Numbered from the stretch's first letter, positions 11,480-22,735 are shown. The stretch is DNA of 64,000 bases from Spongospora subterranea f. sp. subterranea (GCA_049724395.1 JAUGWO010000178.1:1-64000), one strand, 5' to 3'. Numbers and translations are program-made. The notes: generated by a model not told the origin, from the sequence alone.

Positions 11480-13700
11480 CGCTAAATCGCCTTTTTTTGT
11501 TCGTTATTAACAGGACAGGCGCGCTCATGGATCACTTCCATGTACGGGACGACCTATTCCACCCTCACCGAACTCTATACATTTGTCACCGCGATCACCG
11601 CCGCATTCGACGACCCCAACCGCGTGAATAAGGCGGCCGATGCTCTATGGGGTCCACGAGTATCGGCAAGGTCAGTATTGATCTGCAGCGCATTCTGATC
11701 ATCGCCGAAGGAACTGTTTGGCTTTGTCAACGAACAGGAGAAGGAGCGCCGCCGTCGGCTGGCATTGTGTCAGTATTGTGGTGACCCTCACATCATCGAT
11801 CACTCTCCCGCCTTCACGCGAAAAGAAAAATACAATGCAGCCAATTCAAATTATCCCACATCTATTTCTGTCTACACCTTTCCATTGATTTACTTGCAAC
11901 GACCGGTTCTCGCATTTGCAGCGGGGCCTGTGTATATTTTATGAATACCGCGTTCGCTTTCAAGTATCATCTCACCGTCGAACTCATCCATCCGCTTATC
12001 ACTGTATTTAATACTCCTATCACCAGACATGATGTCCTCATTACACGCCAATACCGAGTTCCTTCACCTTCAATTCGGTTCTTATCAGTGTCACACTTCT
12101 GTTTACTCGTTGATAACTAGTCATTTCCTGTCAATCTGGGGGTATTCGTGGTTAGTATAACACAATCCTTCTATAAACTGGACTTCCCGCTGTATGGAAT
12201 TTCCCACGCCCTCGCAGAAACCAAACCTTTTAGCGCCAACGCCCCTGGACACCTCATTATCAATTGCTCCTCTCTCCAATGCATCTTATCGTGCCATGGA
12301 TTATTTGACCTCGCCAACCCTGTACCTCTGTGGTTCCCTCTGATATCGTCACTATCCCTAAAACCACACTACCTCCCGACTATTTGCACCTTTCTGATGT
12401 CTTCGATGATCACATGGCCGATTGTCTGCCACCTCATCGCAGTTATGATTGTTCAATCGATTTCCAACCTGGGTCGAGTCCTCCTTTTGGCCCATTTATC
12501 AACTTGCCCTGCCAGAGATCGCCGCTCCGAGAATACATTAATTTGAATCTTCGCCAAGGTTTATTCGCCCATCTCAATCGTCTTGCAGCTCGCCAGTTAT
12601 GTTTGAGCCAAAAAACGATAAACCTTTACGCTGATGTGTGGATTAGCGCCGCATCAACTCCTTAACCATCAAGAACTCTTATCCCCTTCCTTTAATCAGC
12701 AGTATTCTGTCTAGCGTTATGTCGGACAGAGTATTCTCTCAGATCGGCCTCCGAAACGCGTAACCTTGTTCTTATACGAAAAGGTGACGAGTGGAAGACT
12801 GCATTTCACATTGAATTGGACTGTTTGAATTTTTGGTGATGCCATTTGGTCTGGCTAATGCACCTGCTTGGATATCAATTAATGGGAAAATGGACTGGGC
12901 GGACCACTGCCAATGGCCGAGTTTGCTGTACAACAATTCTTTCCAATCGTCTACAAGTTTCTCTCCCTTCTACGCGAACAGCGGTTTTCATGGTCGTCAT
13001 TCTGTTTCAGTACCGAATATTAGTTCATGTCCAACTCAACTGTTGCTGATATGATCTACCATCTTCACGATGTTCACACTCATCTCCAATAGACCTTACG
13101 GAAGTCTCTAGATGATATGAAGCGCATTGCTGATAGGAAACGTCGAGCACATCCGGAATTTAGCATCGGCAAAAAAGTTTGGTTAATTTGCGATTCGATT
13201 TCTGCTAAAAGGTCTTGTGATAAACTTTCTGAGAAACGGTTAGGTCCTTTTGTTATGTTTCGAATAATAAACCCGGTTGACTATGATCTTGATCTTCTGA
13301 AGGACTCCAGATTGCATCGTGTTGTTCACTACTGGAGCCCTTTATCGAGAATCAACTGCCTGGTCGCAAACAACCAAATGCTCCACCTTTTGTACTGGAT
13401 AATCCACAACATGTTTTATATGAAGTTGAAGACATCATCGCGTCTAGGGAAGTACGTGGTCAACATCAATATATGGTTGATTGGAAAGGTGACGATTTAT
13501 CTGACCGTAGTTGGAATCCCTCATCATTCCTTATTGCATCTGTTATGGTCCCCTTGAAGAAGTCCATTGCAAAGTTCATTCGCACTCCACCAAATGCAGC
13601 CCGCCCAAGATGGGGGATACTGTCATTGGTTCATACCTCATCAGACTTATCAATCCGATTTTTATTGAACGAAACAACGAATATCCGTTAGTTTGAGCTT
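11480..13700 (+). mobile_element. second Ty3/gypsy relic: Gag to integrase with chromodomain, internally deleted
   Basis: Gag lies near 11530-11830 and ends in a zinc knuckle (CQYCGDPHHIIDHS; the last Cys is replaced by Ser). A pol linker follows at 12330-12600 (LPPDYLHLSDVF, LPPHRSYDCSIDF), then a remnant of reverse transcriptase at 12780-12870 (VMPFGLANAPA). The sequence then jumps to the late integrase (FYANSGFHGRH near 12975; KRIADRKRRAHPEF at 13117; PVDYDLDL) and a chromodomain at 13400-13560 (YEVEDIIAS, MVDWKGDDLSDRSWNP). The catalytic reverse transcriptase and RNase H are missing, so there is a large internal deletion. A polypurine GATGGGGGA at 13610 and an LTR-like start follow. Confidence 0.85.
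13565..13700 (+). repeat. polypurine tract and LTR start of a Ty3/gypsy element
   Basis: A stretch containing AAGATGGGGGATACTGTCAT and GGTTCATACCTCATCAGA directly follows the chromodomain end. A near-identical stretch occurs at 21,400-21,455, also after an integrase end. The purine run just before a TGT start fits a polypurine tract abutting the 3' LTR. The LTR's own right end was not located. Confidence 0.6.
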
Positions 13701-13987
13701 ATCAGCTCGAAATTCGCGTTTTTGTCAATTTACTGAAGCCACTTAGAAAGAAGTGTTATGATTTCGCTGATATTGTCAAATATATATCCATTCAACATCT
13801 CGATTGTGATCTGTAATGTATCAATTTTTTCTTCGACCCTAAACTCATTTGGCTCAGGAATGATTTCAATGACCCCATCAACTTCGATCTCAGCCTCGTC
13901 AAACCGATTGACCGGGACCCCGAAAAAGGTACGCTCTTTTGTCTGTGATTGAACAGATCGCACCGACCGAAATTCACAATTGCATAT

Positions 13988-14215
13988 ATGCAGTATTGTC
14001 TGGTTGTGGGTCTGGTATTCCTTCTTGGATTGACACTCAATATTACTGGAGTGGTGATAATACAAAAACAAGAATACATCGGGGGAGTACTTTTGGCAAT
14101 CGGACTCCAGATATTTTTTGCATTGGCAATTGTCAACTCTATTGAGTTGTTTCGTTGTGTCCGGCAAGACGATGTTCGTGGCCTCATTCCTCCAACCTCC
14201 GATAATGATGTTTAG
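13988..14215 (+). CDS. small two-pass membrane protein, hypothetical
   Basis: An intact frame starts at ATG 13988, runs 75 codons and stops at 14213-14215 (TAG). It holds two hydrophobic helices (LVVGLVFLLGLTLNITG and YIGGVLLAIGLQIFFALAIV) joined by a short polar turn (QKQE), with a hydrophilic tail ending PTSDNDV. The arrangement recalls the two-helix segment repeated at 20,880-23,022, though direct similarity is weak. It sits between two retroelement relics. The complementary strand has a 175-codon frame over the same bases; the membrane protein looks more natural. A decoding start further upstream is blocked by TGA. Confidence 0.4.
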   Translation: MQYCLVVGLVFLLGLTLNITGVVIIQKQEYIGGVLLAIGLQIFFALAIVNSIELFRCVRQDDVRGLIPPTSDNDV

Positions 14216-14569
14216 AGGGTGGGTCAGGTATTTCAAAACAATCAACACTGTCGACATGTCTTTAATAATATAATACAGGGCCGAATAACATGTTCAAGTG
14301 ACATCGTTGCTTTTAGTGGATTTTCAGATGTCGTTTATAAAAGTTCTAGCAAACAGTTTATTGTTTTGAATTTACTTACAGGCGTGACTTCTCAATGGTA
14401 CAGCAGTTTGTTGCAACTATGAATAAAGTACAACTAGAGAAGAGATAAAGAAACAAGAGGAATTGCTAAGAACCTTTAACTGAATGACGTCATCAACTCC
14501 CCCAATTGACCATTACGATGTTCAGTCAACGTAATGTCACCCAATTGCCCTTCGCCAAGATAACTCCAC

Positions 14570-15640
14570 GATGGATCCTATGCTCCGCCCTCCTTGTTTG
14601 ATTAACGGCTCTCCGACCACCGCAACCCACGATTTCATTGATTGTGGTGCGGCATCCATATCCATCGACCGTAACTTTGCTAGGATGCCACCCTATCCCC
14701 GCCTTACGCCACCCTATCCCTTATCTGTCATCGACGGCAGTCATCTACAAGCGAATCCGTTCATCGACTGGGTCAAACTTACCACTTGTGGCCGACCAAA
14801 AGCGCCTGATACGACTCCGACAATCCAAACAGTAACGCCGAGGACTTCAATCTACTCGCCCAACAGTGCCAGGTGTTTGCACTTTATCGTAGGTTTCTGA
14901 GCGTTGACAACATTCAGTCCAACCATTGTGATCAAAAGGGATCACCTGATACTACGTCCGCTCGACTTCCTCAAAACTACGAGGACTTTGCCAATGCCAT
15001 TTTCAAGAAAGCAGCCGAAGCACTGCCTGATCACCGGGCCGGTGTGGACTGTTCAATCAATCTGAAGATATTACTGGAACGGTACCATACAGATCCTGCT
15101 ACTCCACATCAGCAAATGAAGGCGATGTGCTGCGTATTTACATAGAGGAGAATTTGGACCGTGGGTTTATCATCAATTCTCAGTTTCCAATGGGAGCCCA
15201 AATACTCTTCGTCCGGAAAAAAGACTGCTCACTACGTCTGTGCGTTGATTACCGAAGGTTGAACAACATCACGAAACGAGAGCCTTTCCCGCTTCCAATC
15301 ATTGGGGATGTTCTAAAACAACTCGGCAGGGCTAAGATTTTCTCGAAAATTGACTCGCGAAGGGCCTATAACCTCATTAGGATCAAGGAAGGTGATGAAT
15401 AAAGACGCGTTCAAATGCAAATATGGACACTTTATTATCGTGTGAGGCCATTCGGTTTCAAAAATGTTCCCGCCTCCTTCCAAAGGTCATGAGCGAAAAA
15501 ATTTTAGAAGTATCTCGGCCGTTTCGTTGTTGTATATTTAGACGATAAACTTTTACATAGCACGAATCATGAAACCAATGCGAACGTTCGCTTGGTATTC
15601 CAAAAGCCGCGGGAAAAAGGGAAAGAGTCGAGATTTTAGG
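14570..15640 (+). mobile_element. third Ty3/gypsy relic: protease and reverse transcriptase
   Basis: The protease region opens near 14573 (GSPTTATHDFIDCGAASISI, with the catalytic D-S/T-G changed to DCGA), followed by a decayed linker. The reverse transcriptase runs from about 15130 ([40 protein letters not shown]), then in broken frames through FGFKNVPASFQ near 15450 and the YLDD box near 15530-15545. It closely resembles the 9,490 copy, so both belong to one family. The reading frame stops at TAA near 15400 and the sequence fades by 15,640; no RNase H or integrase was found. Confidence 0.8.
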
Positions 15641-15879
15641 CTACGTTATGAGCCCGCAAGGAATTGAGATGGACCCGACCAATGTTGATGAGAAACAGAT
15701 GGGTCTGGATTAACGTTGAGATCACAGCTATCAGCCGTCGTTGAGTGATGGATCAGATGTTGGACGAGATTGGAGGACAGAATTCTCAGAGCGGCAGGCA
15801 AAGAATATACGAAGAGCTGGAACTCTTAATCCAAAAGAGATTGAACTAAATCGCGGTTGGAAGTATTGTAAGAGCGTTG

Positions 15880-15970
15880 AACGAATGAATTTATTAAAGG
15901 TTACACAGGCTTACTCAAACCATAAGAACCCGCGAATCTTGGTATACCATACCATACCATACCTTTATTG
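15880..15970 (+). repeat. SINE-like repeat, 3' tail copy
   Basis: CCATAAGAACCCGCGAATCT is followed by tandem TACCA units at 15,935-15,963. It matches the end of the copies at 2,715-2,838 and (reversed) 5,562-5,680. Only about 60-90 bp are preserved, so this is a strongly 5'-truncated copy inserted beside the third Ty3 relic. Confidence 0.65.
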
Positions 15971-16081
15971 AAGGCTTGGGCACATAATCGTTTACGTAGT
16001 CACTGCGCTTGGTAAAGTTCGGTATACGGGGAATTACTGACGGAATCGGGATGATCTTCAGCTGAAGACACCAAGCAATTA

Positions 16082-16249
16082 TTATAATCGCGACTGAAGA
16101 AAGTGTTGGGTGGTCTTACTGGATCTTAGTGGCGCAGGAGCACCACCGTTGATTCGGCGGTACCATGAAACGAACCTTGTAGCAGCGCCTCCAACCAACA
16201 TAGCAGTGCTTATGCACAAACCGGCAATCGCAATCAAAAGGAGTATCAT
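16082..16249 (-). CDS. small membrane protein, 55 codons, hypothetical
   Basis: An intact minus-strand frame from ATG (16249-16247) to TAA (16084-16082) begins MILLLIAIAGLCISTAMLVG, one clear hydrophobic helix, followed by a basic, proline-containing tail (SWYRRINGGAPAPLRS). Upstream on the same strand, 16512 begins another short frame (MAAAQADQPIFPDEL, acidic) that could be a first exon. No family is recognised. It may be one more member of the small membrane-protein theme of this half of the window. Confidence 0.3.
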   Translation of the reverse strand: MILLLIAIAGLCISTAMLVGGAATRFVSWYRRINGGAPAPLRSSKTTQHFLQSRL

Positions 16250-16519
16250 GCCGAGCAATTTAACGAAATGAATTTATATTTGCGTAGAGGACACAATAAG
16301 TCAATCGAAAATTCGCATAAATTGGTGTCCTTTGTACTTTCCCACCAACCTTGTCCCGGATAAATTGACAAAAATTATGGAATATCAGGTCGTGTTCACT
16401 CCGCCACTAAATACCGGTAGTCACTCAAAAAGGCAGTGAATCCTTATCAGGTCGAGTTCGGACTCGGACAGTTCATCTGGAAAGATGGGCTGATCTGCCT
16501 GAGCAGCCGCCATGGTGAA

Positions 16520-17990
16520 AATGAATAACCAACAGTTGACTGAGTTTCTTTAAAGCGGACCATCGGGCATTGCGGTTTCCCAATCACGATCAGGAAAAAT
16601 GCTAAAAAGTCATGGCTTGTGCTTGGTTCCTAGATGCTGACCAGCTGGTATTCTTGGTTTCGACTCCTCTACTACGGCCTCCATCTTGGCTATCATTCCT
16701 CGGCGTTCTAGTTCACGACTCTTAACGCGTAGGCAATGTCCTCTATTTATGGAGTTGAGTTTATTTATCAAGTCGCGAGCGACAAACGCCACGAACTGAT
16801 CGACTGGATGACTCATTCCTAGGGGCCCTATCCCGCAACAATATTAACCTTATCCTGAAACCTTGCCGATCTGGGTGGATCATATAGGAAAATCATGTCA
16901 TCATCCAGATAGATGGATATCACATTTAGTGATCATCGACCTATAGATTGCCAAGTCAGTACAGCTGTTTGTTGAAATGACGCGAAAACACGATAGGACA
17001 GAGAATAAGTTTGATCGAAATGTCGACCACATCAGGAAACGGGATAGGGTGACTGTCTCGGCGGAAGACAGCACACGATAGAGCTAAGACGTGAGGGTGG
17101 TACGTTCGGAAACATGAGAGCACCGCATCGATAGAAAAGTTATCGAGATGTTGGCCCTTCCGGAACCAGAACATCAAGTCGCCTGAGTTAATGCCAACCC
17201 TGAGGGCCATATCAACAGACTTTGCAATCGAGAAGATCATTGGAACGGAATATGATGTAATCCGAACACACAGTATCTATATGCCAGGCATCTCATTACG
17301 CAGAGTGATCACGTTCAGCAGTGTTCTGTTTATTGTTTTGAAGGAATTGGGTTTTGCTTGTCATTATGATGAAGATGCGGTGTATCTTTCATGTTTGTCG
17401 TTGATTCACCTTAGCTTAATGAGAGACTGAATTTTTGTTTTGGCGTGCCTCTTAGTATCAAGAGCTGTCGCCACACTGCCGAATCGAGAGTCAAGATTGC
17501 AGATGATGAGAGCAGAGATCACTTGATCCCAGATTGAAAATTCACACCCTGGAGGTCGCGACTGCGGGATTCGATCATACTCCTAACCTTGACCCCATCT
17601 TGATGACAGGTTGCTGAGGCGAAAAATAATTGATGAAAGGCCTTCCGCTGATAGAGTCGTACAGCTTCATCTCAGTAGAGAAGGGAAAAGTGCTTGGCGG
17701 TCAACAGAGGGAAGATATTATCAGATATATTCAGGTCGATAATACTTCGTGGGCTCATGTACGAAGGATAAAAGTTAACTCCGGTTGTTGATCGAGGGGG
17801 CCGAGAAGTCATGTCGATGCCGATACTCACCTGAGTCGAATTTTTCAATTCTGTAGCAATGCCATAAACGGGTCGTTTTCAAACTTCCAACTCATCCGGA
17901 CAAAGTACTGTAGTCAGAAGTCTGAATTGATGTGGTTGACATTGAAACAATTGGAGAGAGGAAATTGAGAGGGATTGACCCCGCAGGCTA
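16520..17990. other. unassigned; short frames only
   Basis: Minus-strand frames at 16816-16610 (68 codons) and 17240-16956 (94 codons, beginning MIFSIAKSVDMALRVGINSG) and a plus-strand frame at 17191-17430 overlap one another. The 94-codon frame has natural-looking composition but no motif I can name. Nothing here is firm enough to call a gene. Confidence 0.3.
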
Positions 17991-18024
17991 AGAATATACG
18001 GGTCATAAAGATGGTCGAATTGCC

Positions 18025-18466
18025 CGGCAGGTAATACACTCCCCCGTTAAAACGACAACATAACAATTACGACAACGGTGAAAAAAATGCTTTAACCATG
18101 TCCGGAACATGTTCGGCGATGATTTCGTGCGGTTCCCAGGTAGCGTCATAAACTTTAAAACCGCTCCAGTGAACCAGAAGGTCTGGTGTACCAGTCACCT
18201 AATTTGTACGATAAAACCAAGATCGCTTCGGGACACACCGTATTGCCGGTTAACGCAACATTTTGCAGCAGTTTAGTAGTGATATCGAGATTGCTGTCGC
18301 CGTAGAACTTGAGACGAGGCGCGTGTACGTCATTTTCCGAACCCGTGATTGAATCACGAACCGTGAATATAGGAATTGTGCTCACACTGTCGACAGGTAT
18401 ACCAGCTACATTCCGCCTTAGACGGAGTACTGTACGTCGAATGTCAATAAGCCAAACATTTGTCAA
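18025..18466 (-). mobile_element. Ty3/gypsy integrase C-terminus with chromodomain
   Basis: Minus-strand frames give the integrase C-terminal segment (FTVRDSITGSENDVHAPRLK, then FYGDSNLDIT) and, after one frame change, a well-preserved chromodomain (LLVHWSGFKVYDATWEPHEI, then AEHVPDMVKAFFSPLS and stop near 18060). The aromatic W-W pattern of chromodomains is present. This copy stops right after the chromodomain and has no membrane tail, unlike the related ends at 21,780-23,022. Core integrase is missing upstream. Confidence 0.75.
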
Positions 18467-18696
18467 CTGATTTTTCGCTTACGGCGACGCGAGCGAACAT
18501 TCGCTCGGTGACGATGTATTAAGGACGGTAATTCCTATCTTTACACAGCAACGTTCGACTACGAGCATAGCTTGCTCGTACTCGTTCGTAATCCAGCACA
18601 AAAGGTTTTCAAGCTTCTACTGTCTACACAGTCAGTCTGAAAAGAGTTCATCTTTTTCTCATTTTCCATCTTCTATTTTGTTTTAATCGTTAACTT

Positions 18697-18933
18697 ATGA
18701 CTCCCGAAACTAGGTCGCGAAGCCACAGTGATAATGAACAGGTCATGAACAACGCTCAATCCAGCGCATCAAGTACAGCCCAAAACACAAGTAATCGAAA
18801 GAGCAACAGCTCTGCAAGCACTGGCGTGAGCGCCATTCAGAGTGCCATCAGAAAGATCCAACCGCTTGTGTTCGCTCAAGTCTCAGCGCCTTTTTTGAGG
18901 ATTTTGCTTCTGCTAACGTCCGACAATTCTTGA
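18697..18933 (+). mobile_element. N-terminal Gag-like leader of a retroelement
   Basis: ATG at 18697 opens a Ser/Asn-rich frame beginning MTPETRSRSHSDNEQVMNNA, the type of low-complexity opening common at the start of Gag polyproteins in protist Ty3 elements. It ends after 78 codons, and coding-like peptides continue in other frames beyond it. It lies divergently beside the integrase end on the opposite strand, so two elements meet head to head near 18,480-18,690. Confidence 0.4.
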
Positions 18934-19109
18934 AGAATAACGCGATTTTATGACCGCATCATCAACAACCAAAAAACTCTTCACAATGAGGACATCTGCC
19001 CGATTAGCGTCAAAAATCGCATCGACGAGGACAAACTTCGCTCAGATTGCAAATTCAAAATCAAGACAACATAAGAAGTTATTTCCGTACCGAAATCACA
19101 CATAGTTGA

Positions 19110-19830
19110 GATTCATCTAAAGGAGCCCATAAAGTGGTAACCTCTGCTGGGCGCGGAGCGACGTCTTGAGCTGAACCGGCTCGATCCAACCCATCAGAGG
19201 TGCACAGATACTTGTACAGCGACTGGCGAACTGGAAGTCGAAGAGTCGGTTGAAGTCAACGGCAAAATCCATCTCAACCGCAATAGTCTCATTGCACCAA
19301 AAGAAATGTCCCATGATGTCAACGAACCTGACCCTGGCGACGACTACACGTTCGACATTGGCGATTCATCTCGAACAGACGGTCGTCAAGCCATCGATGC
19401 GATGGTCAATCGCTCTGTCTCAGAACGTCTGGATTTACAATTCAAGCAACGCCTGCAAGAGATTGTGTTTAGACACGAGAATGTATGGCGAACTAAAGAT
19501 GGGCGGAGATCCACCGGCAAAAGTCACCGCTACGAACTCAATTCAAACCCGACTGCCCTCATTATCGTGCTCATGCTCGCCGCCACTCTCCATTCCATTT
19601 TTGTATCGTCGTGAGGTCGCTCCATTGCAAATAAAAATTGTCAAACGCAATCGTCAGGATGATGCCGACGTGTTCGTTGTTGAAAAAATTATGGCACATC
19701 GCGGCACCTCTAATCACCGGTTCTATAAGGTTCGCTGGAAGGTTTCAGTTTTTCCAAAGACAGTTGGAAAACTGTCACGAAATTTTATTGATCAACAAGT
19801 AATCCCCCTTACTGGGCTAGTTTAAATCCG
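19110..19830 (+). mobile_element. Ty3/gypsy relic: pol linker joined to a chromodomain
   Basis: The frame at 19306-19614 carries a pol-linker signature (QAIDAMVNRSVSERLDLQFK, QRLQEIVFRHENVW). This is followed in the next frame by GGDPPAKV, the segment that normally precedes reverse transcriptase. The sequence then passes directly into a chromodomain-like end at 19,620-19,825 (DVFVVEKIMAHRGTSNHRFY, KVRWK). The entire reverse transcriptase, RNase H and integrase core are absent, so this is another internal deletion of the kind seen at 12,870. The frame ends at TAG near 19,823. Confidence 0.65.
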
Positions 19831-20880
19831 AGCAAATAACCAATTTACTGCATTATCGGGAGAGGGCAAAGTTGTGCCTCCCCAGTGGTCTGTCACCTTC
19901 TGTGTATAGTCCGATCGTTCTGAATAAGTTTTTGGTCCTCTATATCTCGTCGTCACGATACATGGAATATCTTTTGAAACCTTTTTGCTCGGCAATCACG
20001 TACTTAGTGGGTCACAAAGCCATATTTTCTGCTGTTTACGAGTATTTTCTATCATGTTCTAACTATCCCTAGAACTAGACTAATCCAGTTATCATTTTCA
20101 CGTGAGGAACTACTGGGATATGTTAATTCGCGACGTAAAAGTATTTAAACCACAGCCCCATGCTGCTTTGTCTTTCGTAACGGATCCGTTTTTCTAAGAC
20201 ATTCGTGTCAATCTGTTGAACCGTCACGGTCAGACCATTCTGGATCTCGGATGCGGCCCTTTATTTGGACAGTGCCGCTCAGCACCTGCAGAACCATCAA
20301 AACATGAAGGTGTTCCCATCGAATCAATTGTAAAATGAGCAATTTGCCCATTTCTGATCCCTGCGGGCAGGATGGGACATTTTTATATGATGCTCGCAAG
20401 CTTAAACCAACTTTAAATGGTCGCAGGTGGATGATAGTGACATGATGCCCTCGATAGGATTTTGGTCCAGATTCACAGCAATCCGTCAGGGACTGTTGGC
20501 GGCGAACGGAACAATAAGACAAATAATCGGGTTCGGCTGGGAACTGAGAGTTGTCAAAGACAAGTCGCTGTTGCCTTTAACTGCTCGCAATTAGAAAGAG
20601 TTGTTTGGAAAACGACGGTCGATCCTTTCGTGAATTACTTAGCAACTATGGGTTCACCATTGCGGATAAACTATGAGGACTTCCAACCACAAGCGCGAAC
20701 AAGACGAACTCCGTATGGTGGACGATTACACTGCCTATTTTGGATCAGTATTTGCCAGAATGTGACGGTGATTTTGAGGAAATCATTTTGGAAGAGGGGG
20801 TTGGCTTATTTTGATCAGAAAACACGTCAAACGAATCAAAACCGTTTCAAAATGCGATTTTATTTCAAAGTATATTTTTA
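19830..20880. other. unassigned region between element relics
   Basis: Frames at 20462-20881 (plus, 139 codons) and 20522-20208 (minus) overlap. The plus frame has a coding-like stretch (GSPLRINYEDFQPQARTRRT) but no recognisable domain. It may be the edge of a cargo or a decayed element. Confidence 0.3.
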
Positions 20881-21045
20881 ATTTTGAATACGAAAATTTT
20901 GTGCCATCGGCTATTTTTACAATACCTGTTGTCATTTCCCAACAGAGAACTCTACGTTATCATTGTTATGGCGATTGGCGGGGCAATACTAGTTGCTCTG
21001 AGGTTTTATATCTTCTTTAAACATAATTCTTCAAGCAATTGAATA
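20880..21045 (+). repeat. two-helix membrane segment, copy 1 (decayed)
   Basis: The DNA at 20,928-21,045 is close to 21,928-22,050. Both share ACCTGTTGTCATTTCCC, then GCGATTGGCGGGGCAATACT, then CTTTAAACATAATTC. In the best frame it encodes a hydrophobic helix (VIIVMAIGGAILVALRFYIF), then FKHNSSSN and a stop. The first helix is only partly readable upstream. It is treated as one copy of a small repeated coding unit. Confidence 0.55.
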
Positions 21046-21239
21046 ATCTCATTTCAAACTTTGCGACCGTGCTGCCATGAGTGCACAAAATTAGTGTTGT
21101 CTGCAATTGACATAACTTGTCGAGACCTGCCAATGCTATCCCATTATTGCAACATGTTGCAAGAAGCACAGGTTAATGATGGGAGCGGTTGAACGGAGAT
21201 TCGATGAGAAATGGACCACACAAGGCCCTGTTGCTATTG

Positions 21240-21460
21240 TTTGAATAATTGACCCGGTTGACTATGAGCTTGATCTTCCCGAAGGACTCCAGATTTCCGA
21301 TGTATCTGACCGTACTTGGGAACCCTCTTCATAAATTATCGTATCTGACACGGTCCTTTCAAAGGACTGCATTGCAAAGTTCCATCGCATCACCCGAATG
21401 CAGCCCCCCAAGACGGGGGATACTGTCGTTGGTTCATACCTCATCAGATATATTTGATAA
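21240..21460 (+). mobile_element. Ty3/gypsy integrase end plus LTR start
   Basis: A short coding remnant (DPVDYELDLPEGLQISD, then DRTWEP) matches the integrase C-terminal and chromodomain edges of the element at 13,265-13,560, with the intervening part deleted. It runs into the same polypurine and LTR-like stretch (GACGGGGGATACTGTCGTTG near 21,411-21,430) as the copy at 13,600. It is a deletion derivative or nested fragment of that family. Confidence 0.65.
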
Positions 21461-21779
21461 ACGACTCAAGGGTACCGTCCGAACTGGCAAATGCTCAGTT
21501 CGGACAACGTCTAGTTACCTAACCAACACTTGTTCATCTAATCCTGACATGAATACAAAATATTACCTTAAGGGGACATGTTCAAATACGAGGTCATATT
21601 GTTGCATAGACCGGTGGCCGACTCGGAGTACTGACGATTTGTCAGTGCCATCAGATAGAGCGGTCGACAGACCGACTTGGTGTTCTATTTCTATAATTAA
21701 TTCTACTGTGTCAATCGTTACACCATTTACAGCAATTTGACCAAACCCTTTTACGCAAATAAATTCATTGTTAATACCA

Positions 21780-22060
21780 TTGTGAAGGCTGTGGTTCGGC
21801 GAAACATGGATTTAGAGGACTTGGCAGATTATGCGAAGTAAGGCGAAGATCAACGGCCTGCAAATCTTCCTCAAAAGCCATCTATGGTCTCACTGATTTG
21901 AATTCCTGTGTGTTTTGCAATCTCGGCGTACCTGTTGTCATTTCCCGACAGGCAACGATATGGCATAATATTTATGGCGATTGGCGGGGCAATACTAGTT
22001 GCTCTGTGGTTGTACACCTTCTTTAAACATAATTCCTCAAGCAATAAAGTATTCTCATTT
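21780..22060 (+). mobile_element. chromodomain-like end followed by two membrane helices, copy 2
   Basis: After a degraded chromodomain-like segment (21,780-21,850), one frame reads QKPSMVSLI, then after a single TGA, PVCFAISAYLLSF-PDRQRY and GIIFMAIGGAILVALWLYTF, then FKHNSSSN and beyond. This gives two hydrophobic helices separated by a short charged turn. The same order of parts occurs reversed at 22,380-22,130 and again at 22,736-23,022. It is decayed, but the conserved frame across copies argues that it once encoded protein. Confidence 0.55.
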
Positions 22061-22129
22061 TTGGCGTCGGGCGCAACCTCTTGCGAGACGACCTGTTTTC
22101 TCCATATTGACATTGTTGGTTGTTTGTTA

Positions 22130-22380
22130 AAATGAGATTACTGAGAAGATGTAAAACCACAGGGCCATCAGCATTGTCCCTCCCACCACCATGAATGTAT
22201 TATTCCGTATATTTGTCGGTCCGGAAATGATACAAATAAGCTGAAATACCGAAGCACACCAGAATCAATATTAGTGCCACAATTGAAGGTTTTTTTTGAA
22301 GAGAAACTAGAAATTGGCGAATTTGGGTCGGTGCCGTGATTTACTTTACAAACCCTAGCCAGACCTCTAAAATACATTCT
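22130..22380 (-). mobile_element. chromodomain-like end followed by membrane helix, copy 3 (reversed)
   Basis: Read on the minus strand, VWLGFVK, one TAA codon, and ITAPTQIRQFLVSLQKKPS continue in frame into a hydrophobic helix (IVALILILVCFGISAYLYHF) and RTDKYTE. The second helix is in a shifted frame (MVVGGTMLMALWFYIFSVIS then stop). This is the clearest example of the chromodomain-like tail and the first helix in one frame, broken only by a single stop. It forms the left arm of a large inverted repeat with 22,736-23,022. Confidence 0.6.
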
Positions 22381-22399
22381 TCAAAGAGCAAAGGCACTT

Positions 22400-22735
22400 C
22401 AAATCGACAATCGTTCGCGCTGCGTCTAATGTCTTTAACAGATTCACCCTCAAATCCTTGGTTATCGTGTACCACTAGGAGTTCTTCTCTGATATGAAGA
22501 CTGTCGTCGCTATAGAACCGCAGTCGCCAAACGTGGACCTGCGTGATTCGGCATGTGTTGATGTCTTCGACGTCAAAACTGTAAGGCGTTGGGACCCCGA
22601 CGATTTTGGCGGGCCCATCTCAACGGACCGTCAAGTTCGATTGAAGATGCTTCACGGTTGACGAATAACGTAGGTCCACGTTACGTGACTGCGGTTATAT
22701 TGTGACGACAGTCATCATATCACAGAAGAACTCAA
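22400..22735. mobile_element. Ty3/gypsy integrase C-terminal fragment
   Basis: DNA here matches 7,430-7,700, including GGACCTGCGTGATTCG and CCCCGACGATTTTGGCGGGC. On the minus strand it encodes the integrase C-terminal region. It forms the spacer between the two arms of the inverted repeat and carries the junction where the arms' integrase ends meet. Confidence 0.6.

Noticed and set aside
12148-12546. 132-codon plus-strand frame
   Set aside because: A neighbouring frame (12,330-12,665) carries the recognisable Ty3 pol linker, so this one is a shadow.
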